DNA of 64,000 nt. Origin: Methanococcoides sp. EBM-47. GTDB lineage: Archaea > Halobacteriota > Methanosarcinia > Methanosarcinales > Methanosarcinaceae. Below, one piece after another: positions 8,616 to 17,300 of the stretch. A program made the position numbers and the translations under genes. The DNA lies in the NCBI GenBank assembly GCA_001896725.1, contig MPPA01000009.1, forward strand, positions 248,001 through 312,000. Reading direction: 5' to 3'. Below the pieces are notes generated by a model. That model saw nothing but the letters and a program-made list of their open reading frames with translations. It was not told the origin of the DNA and did not search any database. Positions within the stretch are counted from its first letter, which is position 1. Each line of letters begins with the position of its first letter.

Positions 8616-9416
8616 TTATTTGTGAGCTTCCAGTATCGACGTAGGTGCATGGGCCAGTTGCACTAATGCCTCAGCTTCTACAAAATGCGTATCTGCCGGA
8701 ATTACTAGTATATGCAGTGGTGCACCAAGATCGAAGTCTTTCAGGCTTTGAATGTGGTCTGCTGCAACCACTGGGGAGTCGGACCCTGCTCTTGCTATAC
8801 CTACAGCAATTCTGTTCTGAAGTATTTTTATGCTTCTCTTTGCTTCCACCTGCAACAAAAGGTGCAATGCCTGGTTCATTGTCATATAACCCTTTTCTTT
8901 ATCGATATCAAGAAAGACAAGGGTGTGAAGCCCATGTTCAAGATTTTGGATAATAGTGTCATAAGGTGTTTCCGATATAACGGTCCTTCCCCGACCGCTG
9001 GTATATGGATGAGGGACAGTAACAGCTTTTCCAAACCTGTAGTTCTGCAGGCCTGTAAGGCCGCACACAGCGGACGATATGGAAGAACCGTGTACAAGCT
9101 TTGTACTGATTCCCATTTCCATTGCACGCAGGCGCAGGTCAACATGGGTTGTTGAGATCATGGTATCTCCTCCTGTAAGGAATACCACATCTTCATTTTT
9201 TGCATGGTAAAGCCAGCTGGGGCATTGTTCCACCTCTTCCCGTGAAAGCAGTTCTATTTTCTTATTATACAGATCTTCCATCTTTTCCAGGGTAGTGCCC
9301 ATAAGCCTTGATGTGTAGAACTCTGCATACACTCTGTTTGACCGGGCAATAGCTTCAAGTCCTTTCAAAGAGATGTCTTTTTCATCAAAAAGACCTAATC
9401 CTATGAAGGTCAACAT
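8616..9416 (-). CDS. dphB: Diphthine synthase (diphthamide biosynthesis methyltransferase)
   Basis: This 266-residue protein is of the tetrapyrrole-methylase fold. It opens MLTFIGLGLFDEKDISLKG and has the SAM-site sequence FLTGGDTMISTTHVDLRLRA, both diagnostic of DphB/Dph5, which methylates the histidine-derived 3-amino-3-carboxypropyl group on elongation factor 2. No Shine-Dalgarno is seen before ATG 9416, while AT-rich sequence with ATTTAAAT at 9440-9447 lies close upstream, so the mRNA may have a very short leader. It is divergent from the thermosome gene. Confidence 0.95.
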   Translation of the reverse strand: MLTFIGLGLFDEKDISLKGLEAIARSNRVYAEFYTSRLMGTTLEKMEDLYNKKIELLSREEVEQCPSWLYHAKNEDVVFLTGGDTMISTTHVDLRLRAMEMGISTKLVHGSSISSAVCGLTGLQNYRFGKAVTVPHPYTSGRGRTVISETPYDTIIQNLEHGLHTLVFLDIDKEKGYMTMNQALHLLLQVEAKRSIKILQNRIAVGIARAGSDSPVVAADHIQSLKDFDLGAPLHILVIPADTHFVEAEALVQLAHAPTSILEAHK

Positions 9417-9477
9417 GATCGAGAAATGGAATTAATGATTTAAATGTTTTGACCATGAAAGATTCCACTTTATATGT

Positions 9478-9493
9478 CGAAATGTTTTTATAG
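9478..9493 (+). promoter_or_regulatory. BRE/TATA promoter of the thermosome gene
   Basis: CGAAATGTTTTTATAG matches the archaeal BRE-TATA arrangement. It predicts a start of transcription near 9515-9520 and a leader of about 60 bases before ATG 9577, whose ribosome site GGAGG is 9 bases upstream of the ATG. The element resembles that of grpE at 30038-30053. Confidence 0.65.
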
Positions 9494-9576
9494 AACCATA
9501 TACAGTTAATTCAATCCATACATAAAAAATGATACTTCAGACAAGTTCATAATCTGGATTCAGGAGGTTCGAAATA

Positions 9577-11226
9577 ATGGCACAACAAGGCATGTCGGTA
9601 CAAATGGCAGGACAATATGGAGGTCAGCCAGTTTACATCATTAGTCCAACAACAGAACATATACAAGGAAAAGATGCCCTTTCCATGAACATTAACGCTG
9701 CTAAAGCAGTTGCGAAACTGGTGCGTTCCACCTTAGGACCAAAGGGCATGGATAAGATGCTGGTAAATATACTTGGCGATATTGTCCTCACTAACGATGG
9801 TGCCACTATACTCAGGGAAATGGAGATCGAGCATCCCACTGCAAAGATGATCGTTGAAGTTGCCAAGACACAGGAGGACATTGCAGGGGATGGTACCACC
9901 AGTGCTGTTGTTATTGCAGGCAGTCTTATGGACAAAGCAGGAGAACTTTTAGAAAAAGGTTTCCACCCGGCCGTTATCTTCAAAGGTTATAATCTTGCTG
10001 CTCAGAAGGCCATTGAGATCCTGGAGGAATTTGCCACTAATGTCGATAAGGATGATAGAAAAACACTTGAGAAGATAGCAGAGACCTCTATTACAGGAAA
10101 AGCTACTGAGACATCCTCAGACCATCTGGCAAAGATATGTGTTGATGCAGTACTGGCAATTGAAGAGAACGGTAAGTACAACATAGATGATAAAATTGTG
10201 TTCAGAAAAGAGGCTGGTGGAAAGATCTCTGATACAAAGGTGATACATGGTATTTACATCAATAAATACCGCCTTCATCCAAATACCCCTGCCAAAGTCG
10301 AAAATGCAAAGATTGCGCTTCTGGATATGCCAATAGAGATTGCCAAGACAACTACAAAATCAAAGATCCAGCTTGGCAGTATAGATGAAATGTTTGCTTA
10401 CAAGGACCAGGAAATAGCCAATTTCCATAAGATGCTGGACAAGGTCATAGCAACAGGTGCTAATGTGGTCTTTTCTTCCAAGAACATCGATGATAGTGCG
10501 GTCCATTATTTCATGAAGCACAATATCTACACCTGCAGAAGGCTGAAAGATGAGGATATGACGGTACTTTCCCTTTCCACAGGTGCCAATCTCGTAAGGA
10601 ACATGAATGATATCACTGCCAAAGATCTTGGATATGCTGAAGTTGTGGAGCAGGAATCCGAATATGAAGAGAAGACACTCATCACCGGATTCAAGAAATC
10701 CAATACTGTTACCATCTTTATTAAGGCAGGTAGTGAGCATCTTGCTGACAACATTGAACGTGCATTCGATGATGCTCTTAATGTGGTAAAATCTGTGCTG
10801 GAGGATAGGACAATAGTGCCCGGAGGGGGAGCTTCTGAAATGCAGGTGGCAAACGGATTGCGTTCTTATGCTTCTACAATAGATGGACGCGAGCAGCTTG
10901 CTATCCGTGCCTTTGCCGATGCCATGGAAGAGATACCAAAGGCAATAGCTGAGAATGCAGGTCTGGACAAGATCGATATGTTGTCACAGTTGCGTGCTGA
11001 ATCCGGAAAGAACAAGAACAGTGGGATCAATGTGTGTTCAGGCAAGATAGAGGATATGATGGAGAACAGTGTGATCGATCCCCTTCGTGTCAAGATACAG
11101 GCCATTAAATCCGCATCAGAAGTGTCTTCCATGATATTGCGTGTTGACGACATGCTCAGGGCCCAGGAAAAGGATATGCAGGACGTTGATCCTGCGCACA
11201 ACATCCATAATTACAACATGGGCTGA
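9577..11226 (+). CDS. Thermosome subunit (group II chaperonin)
   Basis: The 549-residue protein has the group II chaperonin ATPase motifs: LGPKGMDKML, TNDGATIL, GDGTTSAVV near residues 40-115 and VPGGGASEM near 408. A C-terminal DPAHNIHNYNMG takes the place of the Gly-Gly-Met tail of many thermosomes. It folds cytosolic proteins in an 8-fold double ring. Species of this order usually have several paralogous subunits; which one this is cannot be set from one sequence. It is a single gene with its own promoter. Confidence 0.97.
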   Translation: MAQQGMSVQMAGQYGGQPVYIISPTTEHIQGKDALSMNINAAKAVAKLVRSTLGPKGMDKMLVNILGDIVLTNDGATILREMEIEHPTAKMIVEVAKTQEDIAGDGTTSAVVIAGSLMDKAGELLEKGFHPAVIFKGYNLAAQKAIEILEEFATNVDKDDRKTLEKIAETSITGKATETSSDHLAKICVDAVLAIEENGKYNIDDKIVFRKEAGGKISDTKVIHGIYINKYRLHPNTPAKVENAKIALLDMPIEIAKTTTKSKIQLGSIDEMFAYKDQEIANFHKMLDKVIATGANVVFSSKNIDDSAVHYFMKHNIYTCRRLKDEDMTVLSLSTGANLVRNMNDITAKDLGYAEVVEQESEYEEKTLITGFKKSNTVTIFIKAGSEHLADNIERAFDDALNVVKSVLEDRTIVPGGGASEMQVANGLRSYASTIDGREQLAIRAFADAMEEIPKAIAENAGLDKIDMLSQLRAESGKNKNSGINVCSGKIEDMMENSVIDPLRVKIQAIKSASEVSSMILRVDDMLRAQEKDMQDVDPAHNIHNYNMG

Positions 11227-11254
11227 ACTAATAAACAACGTGTATCATAACGGA

Positions 11255-11285
11255 ATGGTTTGTAAGTTGCTTACTTACAAACCAT
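11255..11285. terminator. Perfect 12-bp hairpin between convergent genes
   Basis: ATGGTTTGTAAG (11255-11266), loop TTGCTTA, and CTTACAAACCAT (11274-11285) form a perfect 12-bp stem. It sits 28 bases past the thermosome stop codon and includes the last codons and stop of the opposite-strand DUF2119 gene. No long T run follows on either side. It could serve as a two-way terminator or as a 3'-end stabiliser. Confidence 0.7.
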
Positions 11286-11856
11286 AGAAATCCCTGTAAT
11301 CTTCTATCACTTTTTTGGCTTGTACAGGATATCTTTTTTTGAGCTTCTTAATGAAATGGTCCCTGGACAGGCATTCTTTCATTTTTCTAGCGATCTTTGA
11401 TCCATACTCCCTAGAGATAGGATTTTTTTTCTGGATCTCAAAAGAAAGACATAGAGCTTCCACAGGGAAGTAGTTCCTTCTGATGATGGGAGATACAGAA
11501 CCCAGAAGTACATCATTATCAAGCTGACTATATGCAGGAACTCCGGTCTTGTGGATACGGTCGGTACCTGTCAGCATCTTTTGGTTCTGCTTTGAATATG
11601 AATGGAATTCGATATATATACTAGGTCTGAGCTCTTCCACAGCCTGTATTATTGGCTTTCCGAGTGTCCTATAGTAACTCTCTTTCAGGGTAGACACATA
11701 TTTCTCTTTACACACGACAGGTATGACCGCCAGAGAACCCACAGTAGGAGGCTCGAGTTTCTCCAATATGTCGGAAGTGTCCATCCATTCATTACCATGT
11801 AAACCTCCAACGAAAAGTCTTATAGGATCACCATCACCCATCACCTTATATTTCAT
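11275..11856 (-). CDS. DUF2119 protein resembling M14-type metallopeptidases
   Basis: The protein has 193 residues and fits the methanogen-enriched DUF2119 family. FVGGLHGNEW (His20, Glu23) and YIEFHSYSKQ (His85) copy the H-x-x-E ... H zinc ligands of the AstE/aspartoacylase branch of M14 peptidases, with Glu140 in SFEIQKK as a possible general base. I infer a zinc-dependent amidohydrolase or peptidase; the substrate is unknown. GGTGGTG is 4 bases before ATG 11856, 17 bases downstream of the tlyA-like gene, so the two form an operon. Confidence 0.75.
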   Translation of the reverse strand: MKYKVMGDGDPIRLFVGGLHGNEWMDTSDILEKLEPPTVGSLAVIPVVCKEKYVSTLKESYYRTLGKPIIQAVEELRPSIYIEFHSYSKQNQKMLTGTDRIHKTGVPAYSQLDNDVLLGSVSPIIRRNYFPVEALCLSFEIQKKNPISREYGSKIARKMKECLSRDHFIKKLKKRYPVQAKKVIEDYRDFYGL

Positions 11857-11873
11857 CGGACACCACCCATATT

Positions 11874-12545
11874 TTATTTTATGACCTTGCGGGCGATCAC
11901 ATATATCTCCTGTTTTTGAGGTTCTATGACCTGGACAACCTTAAATCCAAGATTCTCTATTCTTGCTATTATAGATCCTCTTGCCTCACGTTTTTGTATC
12001 TTTATGACCTGCAGTAGTTTTCCATTCTCTCTGAGTAAGGGAAGTACTCTTTTAAGTGCCATAAGGGAGTCCAGAGGCTCCAGGGTCATATCATTCAGTA
12101 TGATATCCACTTTCTCGGGTGATATTTCCTGCAGAGGAAGGGTAAAAACATCTCCGAACAAGACGCTTATATTCTCATGTTCATGCATTATCCTGTCAAG
12201 TTCTGCACGAAAGTCTGTACTAAACTCTATACCTCTTACTTTTTTTGCTATCTGTGAAGCGTAAAGCAGAAATCCACCTGCACTTGAACCCAGATCAAGG
12301 ACATTATCCCCTTCACAGATAATGCCGGAAGCTTCCTGAATAAGTTGCAGTTTGAAATATCCCCTGGGCCTGTCAAGTCCATCGACCACCTCAATGGAGT
12401 GATCGATGCTGACATCTTTGGAAGATTTAGTCACAATATTTCCTCCAACCCTTACATTTCCGCGGATTATCGCATCTTTTGCACGTGCTCTTGAACTAAA
12501 ATAACCCATATCCACAAGGTAGGTATCAAGCCTCATGGGATACAT
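11874..12545 (-). CDS. TlyA-family S4/FtsJ RNA 2'-O-methyltransferase
   Basis: The 223-residue protein has an N-terminal S4 RNA-binding domain (MRLDTYLVDMGYFSSRARAK, then AIIRGNVRVGG) and a Rossmann methyltransferase domain starting near residue 85 with VLDLGSSAGGFLLYASQ. This order matches the TlyA/hemolysin-A family, whose bacterial members methylate ribose of rRNA cytidines. LNDMTLEP stands where FtsJ-like enzymes have a catalytic Asp. It may start at ATG 12545 or ATG 12536; no strong ribosome site decides. It is first in an operon with the DUF2119 gene. Confidence 0.85.
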   Translation of the reverse strand: MYPMRLDTYLVDMGYFSSRARAKDAIIRGNVRVGGNIVTKSSKDVSIDHSIEVVDGLDRPRGYFKLQLIQEASGIICEGDNVLDLGSSAGGFLLYASQIAKKVRGIEFSTDFRAELDRIMHEHENISVLFGDVFTLPLQEISPEKVDIILNDMTLEPLDSLMALKRVLPLLRENGKLLQVIKIQKREARGSIIARIENLGFKVVQVIEPQKQEIYVIARKVIK

Positions 12546-12866
12546 ATTAGCTGACCAAGGAATATAAAATCATGCAACGATGATCAATAAAGGATATTTT
12601 TTAATAGGCCAGTGTGTTAATTAATTCTATTTATGAGTCTTGATAAGATAGAGGCAAAGGCCCTTGGTATAAGGATCAGATATGCAGAGCTCTGGCCCGG
12701 GCTTTGTCCTTGTGATCAAGCGTTTCATGGCTGCAGTTGCATCTTCATATGCTTTATTTAGTATCTTGCATAATGTTTTAAGATTTTTTGCAGCTTTCTG
12801 CTGAGAGGAAAGAAACATATTGAATGATGCCATCATATGCCCAGAATCAGAAAATGGAGAATTAGA
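12546..12866. other. Intergenic between divergent genes
   Basis: About 320 bases. A 69-codon minus-strand frame (12627-12836, MMASFNMFLSSQQKAAK...) lacks a ribosome site and I do not recognise it; it could be a small helical protein but I rate that unlikely. The sequence AAAGGATATTTTTTAATAGG near 12587-12606 is AT-rich and may be promoter-like. Confidence 0.4.
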
Positions 12867-13559
12867 TTGTTAAAAACATTGATATTCGATATGGATGGAG
12901 TGCTTGTGGATTCCATGCCATACCATGTTGAGGCAATGCAACACATCTTTGATCAGATGGGTGTATACATGGACCAGCAGTTGATCTATGAAAGGGAAGG
13001 TGAAAAGACCATCGATATTGTACGTCTGCTGCTGGAAAAAGCAGGCGCTGATAACGGCAGTTTTGATCTTGAAGCAATAGTTGAGAGATATATTGAAGAG
13101 TTTAATGTTATAGCTACACTGGACCCTTTTGTAGGCATGCCCGAATGCCTCGAAGTGCTGAAACACAGATATGAACTTGCAGTGGTCTCCGGTGCTGATA
13201 AACCTATAGTGCACAATGTTCTGAATGAATTATATCCTGACCTTTTCAGCGTGATCGTCTCCGGTGATGATATCGATAAAGGCAAGCCGGCCCCTGATCC
13301 TTATCTTAAGGCAGTGGAGTTATTGTCCATACAAAAGGATGAATGCATTGTTATAGAGAACGCTCCTGTAGGTGTACAGGCCGCAAAGGCCGCTGGTCTT
13401 TGTTGCATAGCTGTTCCTACTTATCTGGAACATGATAAGCTCAGTCTGGCAGACTCTATTGTCATGAACCATGATCTGCTTATTGATTTCCTGCTCGATC
13501 TGCGATCGGATGTTCCGAAAACCTGTATTAAAAGATGTGCTCATCCTGTGAAATCATAA
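12867..13559 (+). CDS. HAD-superfamily phosphatase/phosphomutase (beta-PGM-like), TTG start
   Basis: The 230-residue HAD subfamily IA protein has nucleophile Asp8 and Asp10 in LIFDMDGVLVDS, motif II VVSGADKP, motif III lysine in KGKPAPDPYL, and motif IV near VIENAPVGVQAAKAAG. A helical cap lies between motifs I and II. It resembles beta-phosphoglucomutase and phosphoglycolate phosphatase; the substrate is unknown. The frame is open to an ATG at 12837, but TTG 12867 has GGAG 7 bases upstream and gives the normal family start, so I prefer it. The 3' end overlaps the convergent OYE gene by 19 bases. Confidence 0.85.
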   Translation: MLKTLIFDMDGVLVDSMPYHVEAMQHIFDQMGVYMDQQLIYEREGEKTIDIVRLLLEKAGADNGSFDLEAIVERYIEEFNVIATLDPFVGMPECLEVLKHRYELAVVSGADKPIVHNVLNELYPDLFSVIVSGDDIDKGKPAPDPYLKAVELLSIQKDECIVIENAPVGVQAAKAAGLCCIAVPTYLEHDKLSLADSIVMNHDLLIDFLLDLRSDVPKTCIKRCAHPVKS

Positions 13560-14635
13560 TTGCATTTGATGCCATTTTCATCAGAGCACATGTTACAAGA
13601 GACACATTTTGCGACCTCAGTTTCTCCTTTTCTTAGTTTCATCACTAGATCAGGTTCTGCTATCAATGGTCTGCACAGGGAGATCATATCAGCATACTCC
13701 TCTTTAAGTAACATTTCCATTACCTGTTTTGATCTGATCCCTTCTACAAGGATCACAGGTATATCTACTTGTTCTTTTATCATTTTAGCATATTCCCGGT
13801 AATATGCCTCCTTCTCCAGTGAATCGATCTTTGTTCTGAAAAGCTCCTCTCCCGCTTCTGTAATGCCCCCGCTGACCTCCACGGCACATATACCATTATT
13901 TGCAAGGATCTTTGCTATCTCTATGCTCTCAGGTGCGTCAAGTGTATACCTGTGCATATTATTTTTAAATCCATCAGTAACGTTCAATTTGACAAGTATG
14001 GGATAATCCTCACCTACCAGCTCTCTTGCACGTGAGATTATGTCAAGGACCACCTGCGTCCTTTTTTCAGTAGAACCACCCCATCTGTCCTTACGCCTGT
14101 TGGTGTAAGGAGATAAAAAACTGCTTAGCAGAAAACCATGTGCACAATGCAACTGTGCACCGTCGAACCCTGCTTCCTTTGCACGCCTGACCGCCTGTGA
14201 AAAATCCTCAATTATTTTCAAGACTTCTTTTTTTGTCAGCTCCTTAGGTACCATACCTTTTACAGTTTCAATGACAGCAGAAGGAGCCAGCGTGTAAGGG
14301 TTATCGTCAGTGATCATGGTCTGGCGTCCCCCATGTGCTATCTGCAGGACTATCTTACTGCCATGTTCATGTACCCTTAAGACCATCTCCTTGTAGGACC
14401 TGATGAACTTGTCATCATAGATACCCAGTTGCAGATCATCGCTTTTTCCCTTTTTGTCAACATAGGCATATCCAGTTATGATAAGCCCTACTTCATTACG
14501 TGCAAGCTCTTCATACAGATCGTTAATTCGTGAGGTAGGAGTACCGTCGGGCTCTGCCATCCATTCATGTGTGGCAGATCGGACAAAACGGTTAGGGACC
14601 CCAATACTACCTATATTTATGGGTTCGAACAACAT
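13541..14635 (-). CDS. Old Yellow Enzyme family NADH:flavin oxidoreductase
   Basis: The 364-residue TIM-barrel flavoenzyme starts MLFEPINIGSIGVPNRFVRS. It contains the FMN and active-site segments IAHGGRQT, FDGAQLHCAHGFLLSSFLSP, YTNRRKDRWGG and ISLCRPLIAEPDL, then a C-terminal cysteine cluster CVSCNMC near residue 347 followed by CNYD. That cluster occurs in 2,4-dienoyl-CoA reductase-type OYEs, where it holds a 4Fe-4S centre, but the second Rossmann half of those enzymes is missing. The electron donor could be F420H2, ferredoxin or NAD(P)H. The substrate is unknown. Confidence 0.9.
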   Translation of the reverse strand: MLFEPINIGSIGVPNRFVRSATHEWMAEPDGTPTSRINDLYEELARNEVGLIITGYAYVDKKGKSDDLQLGIYDDKFIRSYKEMVLRVHEHGSKIVLQIAHGGRQTMITDDNPYTLAPSAVIETVKGMVPKELTKKEVLKIIEDFSQAVRRAKEAGFDGAQLHCAHGFLLSSFLSPYTNRRKDRWGGSTEKRTQVVLDIISRARELVGEDYPILVKLNVTDGFKNNMHRYTLDAPESIEIAKILANNGICAVEVSGGITEAGEELFRTKIDSLEKEAYYREYAKMIKEQVDIPVILVEGIRSKQVMEMLLKEEYADMISLCRPLIAEPDLVMKLRKGETEVAKCVSCNMCSDENGIKCNYDFTG

Positions 14636-14721
14636 GATAGGTCGTTTCTTACAGTAACTTATAACTCTTTCTTTTAGGAATTGTTACAGGCCCAATAATT
14701 AGTCTGAAATCTTATTTTTCC

Positions 14722-14877
14722 TCAAAGCGTTTGTGAGCATTCAATTGAAAGCTTAGCTCTATGTATCATAGTATGACACTTAGAGCACACATGCCTTATA
14801 TTAATAGGATATATCTCATATTCTTCAGATTCTGTAGGGATCATCAACGATACCAAATACACAGTCTTGCAGACATG
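14722..14877 (-). pseudogene. Remnant of a CxxC/CxxCH zinc-finger protein
   Basis: A 51-codon minus-strand piece with no start codon reads HVCKTVYLVSLMIPTESEEY and continues to IRHVCSKCHTMIHRAKLS before a TGA. The second part is the Cys-x-x-Cys-His arrangement at the end of HNH-nuclease-like zinc fingers. Immediately upstream a TGA interrupts, and another frame reads LTCLQ where a partner Cys would be expected, which suggests a frameshift. I read it as a decayed gene fragment. It could instead be chance, but the spacing of Cys and His residues argues against that. Confidence 0.45.
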
Positions 14878-15145
14878 TCAAGATTGTATATTAATACCTT
14901 GAATTTCACTTCATTTATTTGATTTCTATACCTTCTTGCACAGATACTTTCCCCATATTTTTCAGAATTGAAAACATCGTTCCAGCAAGATCACATCGGT
15001 GATAGATTTTTCATCAGATCTAGAAATCTTTTATAAAAAGCAGTAATAACCTATATATGTAAATGCTTACTATTAGTATTTAAGTAAAGATGATTTGCTT
15101 CTTAAATATACCATGTCTTCAAATATTAGAATGATGTGTTAGATC
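14878..15145. other. Intergenic, AT-rich, promoter-like
   Basis: No gene is recognised. AAATCTTTTATAAAAAG (15026-15042) is a fair TATA candidate for the plus-strand small membrane protein at 15146. Confidence 0.45.
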
Positions 15146-15400
15146 ATGGCGCATGTTGTTGTGAAAAATGTTTTTAGAAAAGAAAGCATTGGATTTATTG
15201 GATTACTAACGATTGCTTTAGTGTCTGCTAAGGTAAAGGGTTTATTGGACATAGAATGGTTGTGGGTATTTGCACCACTATGGTGGCCTGCATTTTTTGT
15301 TATAGGTTTGGTGCTGGCCTTTCTAGTTCTTATAATAATAACACTTTTCTTAGCTATTATTGTTCTAAATGCTGTAAAGATCGTTTATCACCTTACATGA
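15146..15400 (+). CDS. Small two-helix membrane protein
   Basis: The protein has 84 residues. A first hydrophobic segment IGFIGLLTIALVSAKVKGLL is followed by a Trp-rich turn (WLWVFAPLWWPAFF) and a long hydrophobic segment to residue 78. The layout resembles small proteins annotated as transmembrane Fragile-X-F-like, in which two helices flank an S/A-P-L-W motif. Its function is unknown. The start is ATG 15146; no clear Shine-Dalgarno is seen. Confidence 0.65.
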   Translation: MAHVVVKNVFRKESIGFIGLLTIALVSAKVKGLLDIEWLWVFAPLWWPAFFVIGLVLAFLVLIIITLFLAIIVLNAVKIVYHLT

Positions 15401-15514
15401 ACAAAGAGGTTCAAACTTATAGATGTTTCTTATTGTTTCTTATAAATATGTGTGGTACAGTCTGCTATTTTTTGTAGCTTAAATGGCCACGAATAGAATG
15501 ATATAACTAGATGG

Positions 15515-16501
15515 ATGTATTACTCCTCTGAAATCATTGTAGCGGTGATCCCTGTTTTGAACCATTATGTAAATACTTTAGGTCCTGGTGATGCTTTCCG
15601 AGATTGGCTGGTAGATACACTTGGAGATAGGATAAAAAACAAATACTGCAAGGTGGAAGTTTTTAAGTACAGTCCCTCCTCACACACTGTGTGCAGATAT
15701 AAGTTCAAAGGAGAGAAGTATAGTGTTATAGTAAAGTTCTTTGCAGAGCCTACAGGGGAATTGAAAAGATACAACGCTTCTGAGGCAATGGTCAGGGAAT
15801 ACAATAATCTTATGGCAGCCCGGCCCATTATAAACGTACCCATGCCAATAGCAATACATCAGGATTTCAATTGTGCCCTTGTAACCGAGTATATTTCAGG
15901 TAGATCCCTGACATGGTATCTTTCACATGAGAATGACCTTTATGACAAACTTACATCTGTCGCCCACATGCAGCACAGGCTTCATGAACATACACGACAT
16001 GACTATTATGACAAGAAGAAAGACTTTGCTAATTTTCATAAAGTTCTGGACCATCTTAACCTTGATCGTCCTATAAGGGAGCATTTTGATCAGTTGCTTG
16101 GAAAATGGTGGTACAGTTCCCTGCTTGATCTGAAACAGGGCTGTATGATACACCGGGACGCAACACCCTCAAATTATATGTTCCGTAAAGATATTCTATA
16201 TGTTCTCGATCTTGAAAGTTCCTGGTACAATGCACACTATGCATTGGACCTGGGAATAATGTGTTCCGAACTTAAGAACCATTTTCAGCTACAACGAGGT
16301 TCTGGAGAACTTGCAGAACCATATATAGGTCATTTTTTGTGGCATTACAGTAAGAATGAAAGTGACTTTTTAAGGATCACCAAAATAGTTCCTTTTTTTA
16401 TGGGCCTGGGCTTTTTGAGATCTGCCAGACTGCACAGGCATTACACACATCACAAGTATCTGATAAAGGAGGCTGCTGCATGTTTGACATCTCTCGAATA
16501 A
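15515..16501 (+). CDS. Aminoglycoside phosphotransferase/choline kinase-like protein
   Basis: The 328-residue protein has the APH-type kinase fold. The catalytic loop HRDATPSNYM has Asp215 and Asn220, and a following LDLESSW stands in place of the D-x-D metal motif, with Glu in the second position. An N-lobe lysine candidate lies in YSVIVKFFAE. The family includes kinases for small molecules such as choline, homoserine, methylthioribose and antibiotics; the substrate here is unknown. The first codons are uncertain, as no ribosome site supports ATG 15515. It overlaps the HAD phosphatase gene by 22 bases, which suggests that the two act together. Confidence 0.75.
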   Translation: MYYSSEIIVAVIPVLNHYVNTLGPGDAFRDWLVDTLGDRIKNKYCKVEVFKYSPSSHTVCRYKFKGEKYSVIVKFFAEPTGELKRYNASEAMVREYNNLMAARPIINVPMPIAIHQDFNCALVTEYISGRSLTWYLSHENDLYDKLTSVAHMQHRLHEHTRHDYYDKKKDFANFHKVLDHLNLDRPIREHFDQLLGKWWYSSLLDLKQGCMIHRDATPSNYMFRKDILYVLDLESSWYNAHYALDLGIMCSELKNHFQLQRGSGELAEPYIGHFLWHYSKNESDFLRITKIVPFFMGLGFLRSARLHRHYTHHKYLIKEAAACLTSLE

Positions 16502-17139
16502 AAGGTATTATCTTTGATTGTTATGGGACCCTGATAGATATAGAAACAGACGAAAATGATTACTACACGTACGACACTGTGAGCAAATGGCTTAAATACA
16601 AAGGAGTGAACATCGACCCTGATGATCTAAAGCTTGAATATCACTCAAGGATCCGGTATAAAATGGAAGTTTCTCAAGAAAAACATCCAGAGGTGAGAGT
16701 GGAAGAAATATTTGCAGAGATCTGCAATGAGAACGCTATATGGAAGAGCAACATCACGTATCTGGGGATAGAAACTTCAAAAGTGTTCCGATCAGCATCT
16801 CTACGCAGACTGCGTCCATTTCAGGAAAGTCTGAAGATACTCAAAAGATACAAGGATATTTCCCTGTGTTTAGTTTCTAATGGCCAGCGTGTGTTTTCCG
16901 AAAAGGAGTTGCGTTTTCTGGGATTACATGAATTTTTTGATAATGTGATCTTTTCTTCTGATGTGAGGTACAAAAAACCAGATCAGCGCATATTCAGAAT
17001 GGCACTCGAGCGTATGAAACTCAAACCTGAGGAGGTACTTTCAGTTGGTGATACGCCAGAAAATGATATAATTGCGCCTCGTGAGATAGGAATGGAAGCC
17101 ATGCACATCTACGATGCCTGGAGGGATTTGCTCGATTAA
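16480..17139 (+). CDS. HAD-superfamily hydrolase
   Basis: The 219-residue HAD protein has the nucleophile Asp13 in IIFDCYGTLID; the second acidic position of motif I is Tyr, as in the haloacid-dehalogenase-like branch. Motif II is CLVSNGQ, motif III Lys is in RYKKPDQRIF, and motif IV is SVGDTPENDI. GGAGG lies 7 bases before ATG 16480, inside the kinase gene, so the pair is translationally coupled. A kinase and phosphatase of unknown substrates in one operon may act on the same metabolite. Confidence 0.85.
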   Translation: MFDISRIKGIIFDCYGTLIDIETDENDYYTYDTVSKWLKYKGVNIDPDDLKLEYHSRIRYKMEVSQEKHPEVRVEEIFAEICNENAIWKSNITYLGIETSKVFRSASLRRLRPFQESLKILKRYKDISLCLVSNGQRVFSEKELRFLGLHEFFDNVIFSSDVRYKKPDQRIFRMALERMKLKPEEVLSVGDTPENDIIAPREIGMEAMHIYDAWRDLLD

Positions 17140-17300
17140 GATGGCAGCGTATCTTTTTGTGCTGTAAGATACGGTAAATCACTTAAAATGAACTACTCAG
17201 AAGAACTATTGTTTGCCAGGGAGTTCTTGAAACGAAAACACATGAAAAATTAGAAAAATTAGAATAAATAAATTAAATCATTGACGTTTTTAAATTTCAT

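Noticed and set aside
12627-12836. 69-codon minus-strand frame (MMASFNMFLSSQQ...)
   Set aside because: It has no Shine-Dalgarno and no known family, and it fills the gap between divergent genes where promoters are expected; a small helical protein cannot be fully excluded.
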